Shown: one piece after another, positions 63,204-64,000 of the stretch | How the letters are laid out: each line of letters opens with the position of its first letter | Position numbering within the stretch: position 1 is the first letter of the stretch | Source: Paracoccus aestuarii | GTDB lineage: Bacteria; Pseudomonadota; Alphaproteobacteria; Rhodobacterales; Rhodobacteraceae | NCBI RefSeq assembly: GCF_028553885.1 | Contig: NZ_CP067169.1 | Coordinates: 3,025,822-3,089,821, forward strand | Direction: 5' to 3' | Length of the DNA: 64,000 nucleotides | Notes under the pieces: model-generated | The model's input: only the letters and a program-made list of their open reading frames with translations | Databases searched by the model: none | Told to the model about the DNA's origin: nothing | Made by a program: the position numbers and the translations under genes

Positions 63204-63473
63204 ATGGCCAATACGCCCCAGTCCAAGAAGCGCGCCCGCCAGATCGAGGCCCGCACCGACATCAACAAGGCCCGCCGCTCGCGCATCCGCACCTATATCC
63301 GCAAGGTCGAAGAGGCCATCGCCTCGGGCAATGCCGAAGCGGCCCAGCTGGCGCTGAAGACCGCCCAGCCCGAACTGATGCGCGGCGTGACCAAGGGCGT
63401 CGTCCACAAGAACACCGCATCGCGCAAGATCTCGCGCCTGGCGGCCCGCGTGAAGGCGCTGTCGGCGGCCTGA
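63204..63473 (+). CDS. rpsT: Ribosomal protein S20
   Basis: 89 aa, helical, basic; binds 16S rRNA in the small subunit. [20 protein letters not shown] is the standard start, and [30 protein letters not shown] sequence (here [17 protein letters not shown]) is the standard end. Its own promoter region lies in the 150 bases after the hydratase gene; a terminator follows. Confidence 0.97.
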   Translation: MANTPQSKKRARQIEARTDINKARRSRIRTYIRKVEEAIASGNAEAAQLALKTAQPELMRGVTKGVVHKNTASRKISRLAARVKALSAA

Positions 63474-63517
63474 TTTCACACGCATTCGCGGCCCCCGGGC
63501 CGCTGCACGACATGCAA

Positions 63518-63548
63518 CGGGTGCGGGCGAAAGCCCTGCGCCCGTTTT
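63518..63548 (+). terminator. Rho-independent terminator after rpsT
   Basis: CGGGTGCGGGC pairs with GCCCTGCGCCCG (one bulged T) around a GAAA loop and is followed by TTTT. It starts 45 bases after the rpsT stop. Confidence 0.8.
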
Positions 63549-64000
63549 GCGTTGCCGGAAAGCCACATCCGAAAAAACCCTTCATTTTCAGGCCGTTCAG
63601 ATTTTTGTTTGCGGAGTCAAAGGCCTCGCAGATTCGATTGGGCCAAGCTCGTGTCAAGCGCATAGTTCGGTTGCAGCGCCCCCCGACACGGGGCAATTTC
63701 GGTCCTGCGATTCACGTCGCTGCGGGGACGGGCCGGACCTTGCGGGGGATCTTCGGATCCCGATGCAAAAAACGGCCGGGCGACGAAGGCGATCTTCATG
63801 GCCCTCGGATCTGAGGCGGTCGGCTGCCACCGGCCCGGCGGATCTGTGTCTGGAAAGGAAAACGGGGCTGACGCCCGCCATGCGCCCGGCTTCCGGGCGC
63901 CGGGACTTCTGTTTTCCGCCCATGGCCCCCCGCGGGCGACGTGATGCTGGCCCGCCGGATGAACCGGCGGGGATCGGGGACAGGCACGGGAAACGGGACG
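63549..64000. other. Non-coding end of window, hairpin-rich; probably the region before dnaA
   Basis: No credible gene. An AT-richer part (63570-63670) is followed by GC-rich DNA with three short perfect dyads: GGGATC-TTCG-GATCCC at 63746-63761, GCGCCCGG-CTT-CCGGGCGC at 63882-63900 and CCCGCCGG-ATGAA-CCGGCGGG at 63951-63971. Perfect DnaA boxes (TTATNCACA) are not visible. Synteny suggests that dnaA starts beyond 64000 on the plus strand, so part of oriC or the dnaA leader may be here. That is an inference. Confidence 0.45.

Noticed and set aside
63796..63987. Small minus-strand gene at the right end
   Set aside because: The frame covers two hairpins, has no start signal and a Pro/Arg/Gly-rich, motif-free product.
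63549..64000. oriC with DnaA boxes
   Set aside because: No perfect or near-perfect TTATNCACA was found on either strand in the visible part. The origin remains possible only by synteny.

Overview
The window looks like a chromosomal segment of an alphaproteobacterium of the Rhodobacteraceae, most likely Paracoccus or a close relative. This rests on the high G+C content, the strong third-position GC bias, the nasTS/nrt/nirBD/nas nitrate assimilation layout, the agl alpha-glucoside cluster, the pqqABCDE cluster with its quinoprotein accessory genes, and the ubiB-ubiE / mutM / enoyl-CoA hydratase / rpsT block that usually sits beside dnaA in this family. Genus is an inference; no rRNA is present.

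Layout. 1-14.9 kb (all minus strand): two dipeptide/oligopeptide ABC transporter operons. The first is gntR, two ATPases, binding protein, two permeases and a gamma-glutamyltransferase-like hydrolase. The second is an M81 (MlrC-like) hydrolase, binding protein, two permeases and a fused double ATPase cut by the window edge. A secreted superoxide dismutase with its own terminator separates them. 15.0-17.5 kb: a graveyard of at least three interleaved IS elements (one IS5-type, IS3-types), all broken, followed by about 430 bp without a recognisable gene and a tRNA-Ala(CGC). 18.0-22.8 kb: glycine cleavage operon gcvT-gcvH-gcvP behind a tandem glycine riboswitch. 22.8-27.4 kb: a sulfotransferase/glycosyltransferase-like fusion protein, an orphan ABC ATPase, an atypical SDR protein and rpe. 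27.4-37.8 kb: nitrate assimilation (nasT, nasS, leader with ANTAR-type hairpin and terminator, nrtABC-type transporter, nirB, nirD, nitrate reductase). 37.9-43.0 kb: argC, then a DUF779 / topoisomerase IB / aldehyde dehydrogenase operon behind an AcoR-like regulator. 43.0-49.3 kb: aglEFGAK for alpha-glucosides. 49.4-59.0 kb: PQQ biosynthesis with a metallohydrolase and a SoxYZ-like carrier, a LuxR response regulator / FIST protein / hybrid kinase operon and two small secreted proteins. 59.0-64 kb: ubiB, ubiE, mutM, enoyl-CoA hydratase, rpsT and a hairpin-rich non-coding end that probably leads into dnaA.

How it fits together. The PQQ genes, the quinoprotein accessory proteins, the acetaldehyde dehydrogenase-type enzyme and two dedicated regulators suggest PQQ-dependent alcohol oxidation, although the dehydrogenase itself is not in the window. 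A short dyad of the form CGAC-N4-GTYG with an AT-rich centre lies just upstream of three promoters (acoR-like gene, pqqA, luxR-type gene), which makes a shared regulon plausible. The FIST protein plus hybrid kinase resembles the NO-sensing NosP/NahK pair of Pseudomonas. Nitrate assimilation appears to be controlled by NasS/NasT antitermination at a leader whose hairpins can be read directly.
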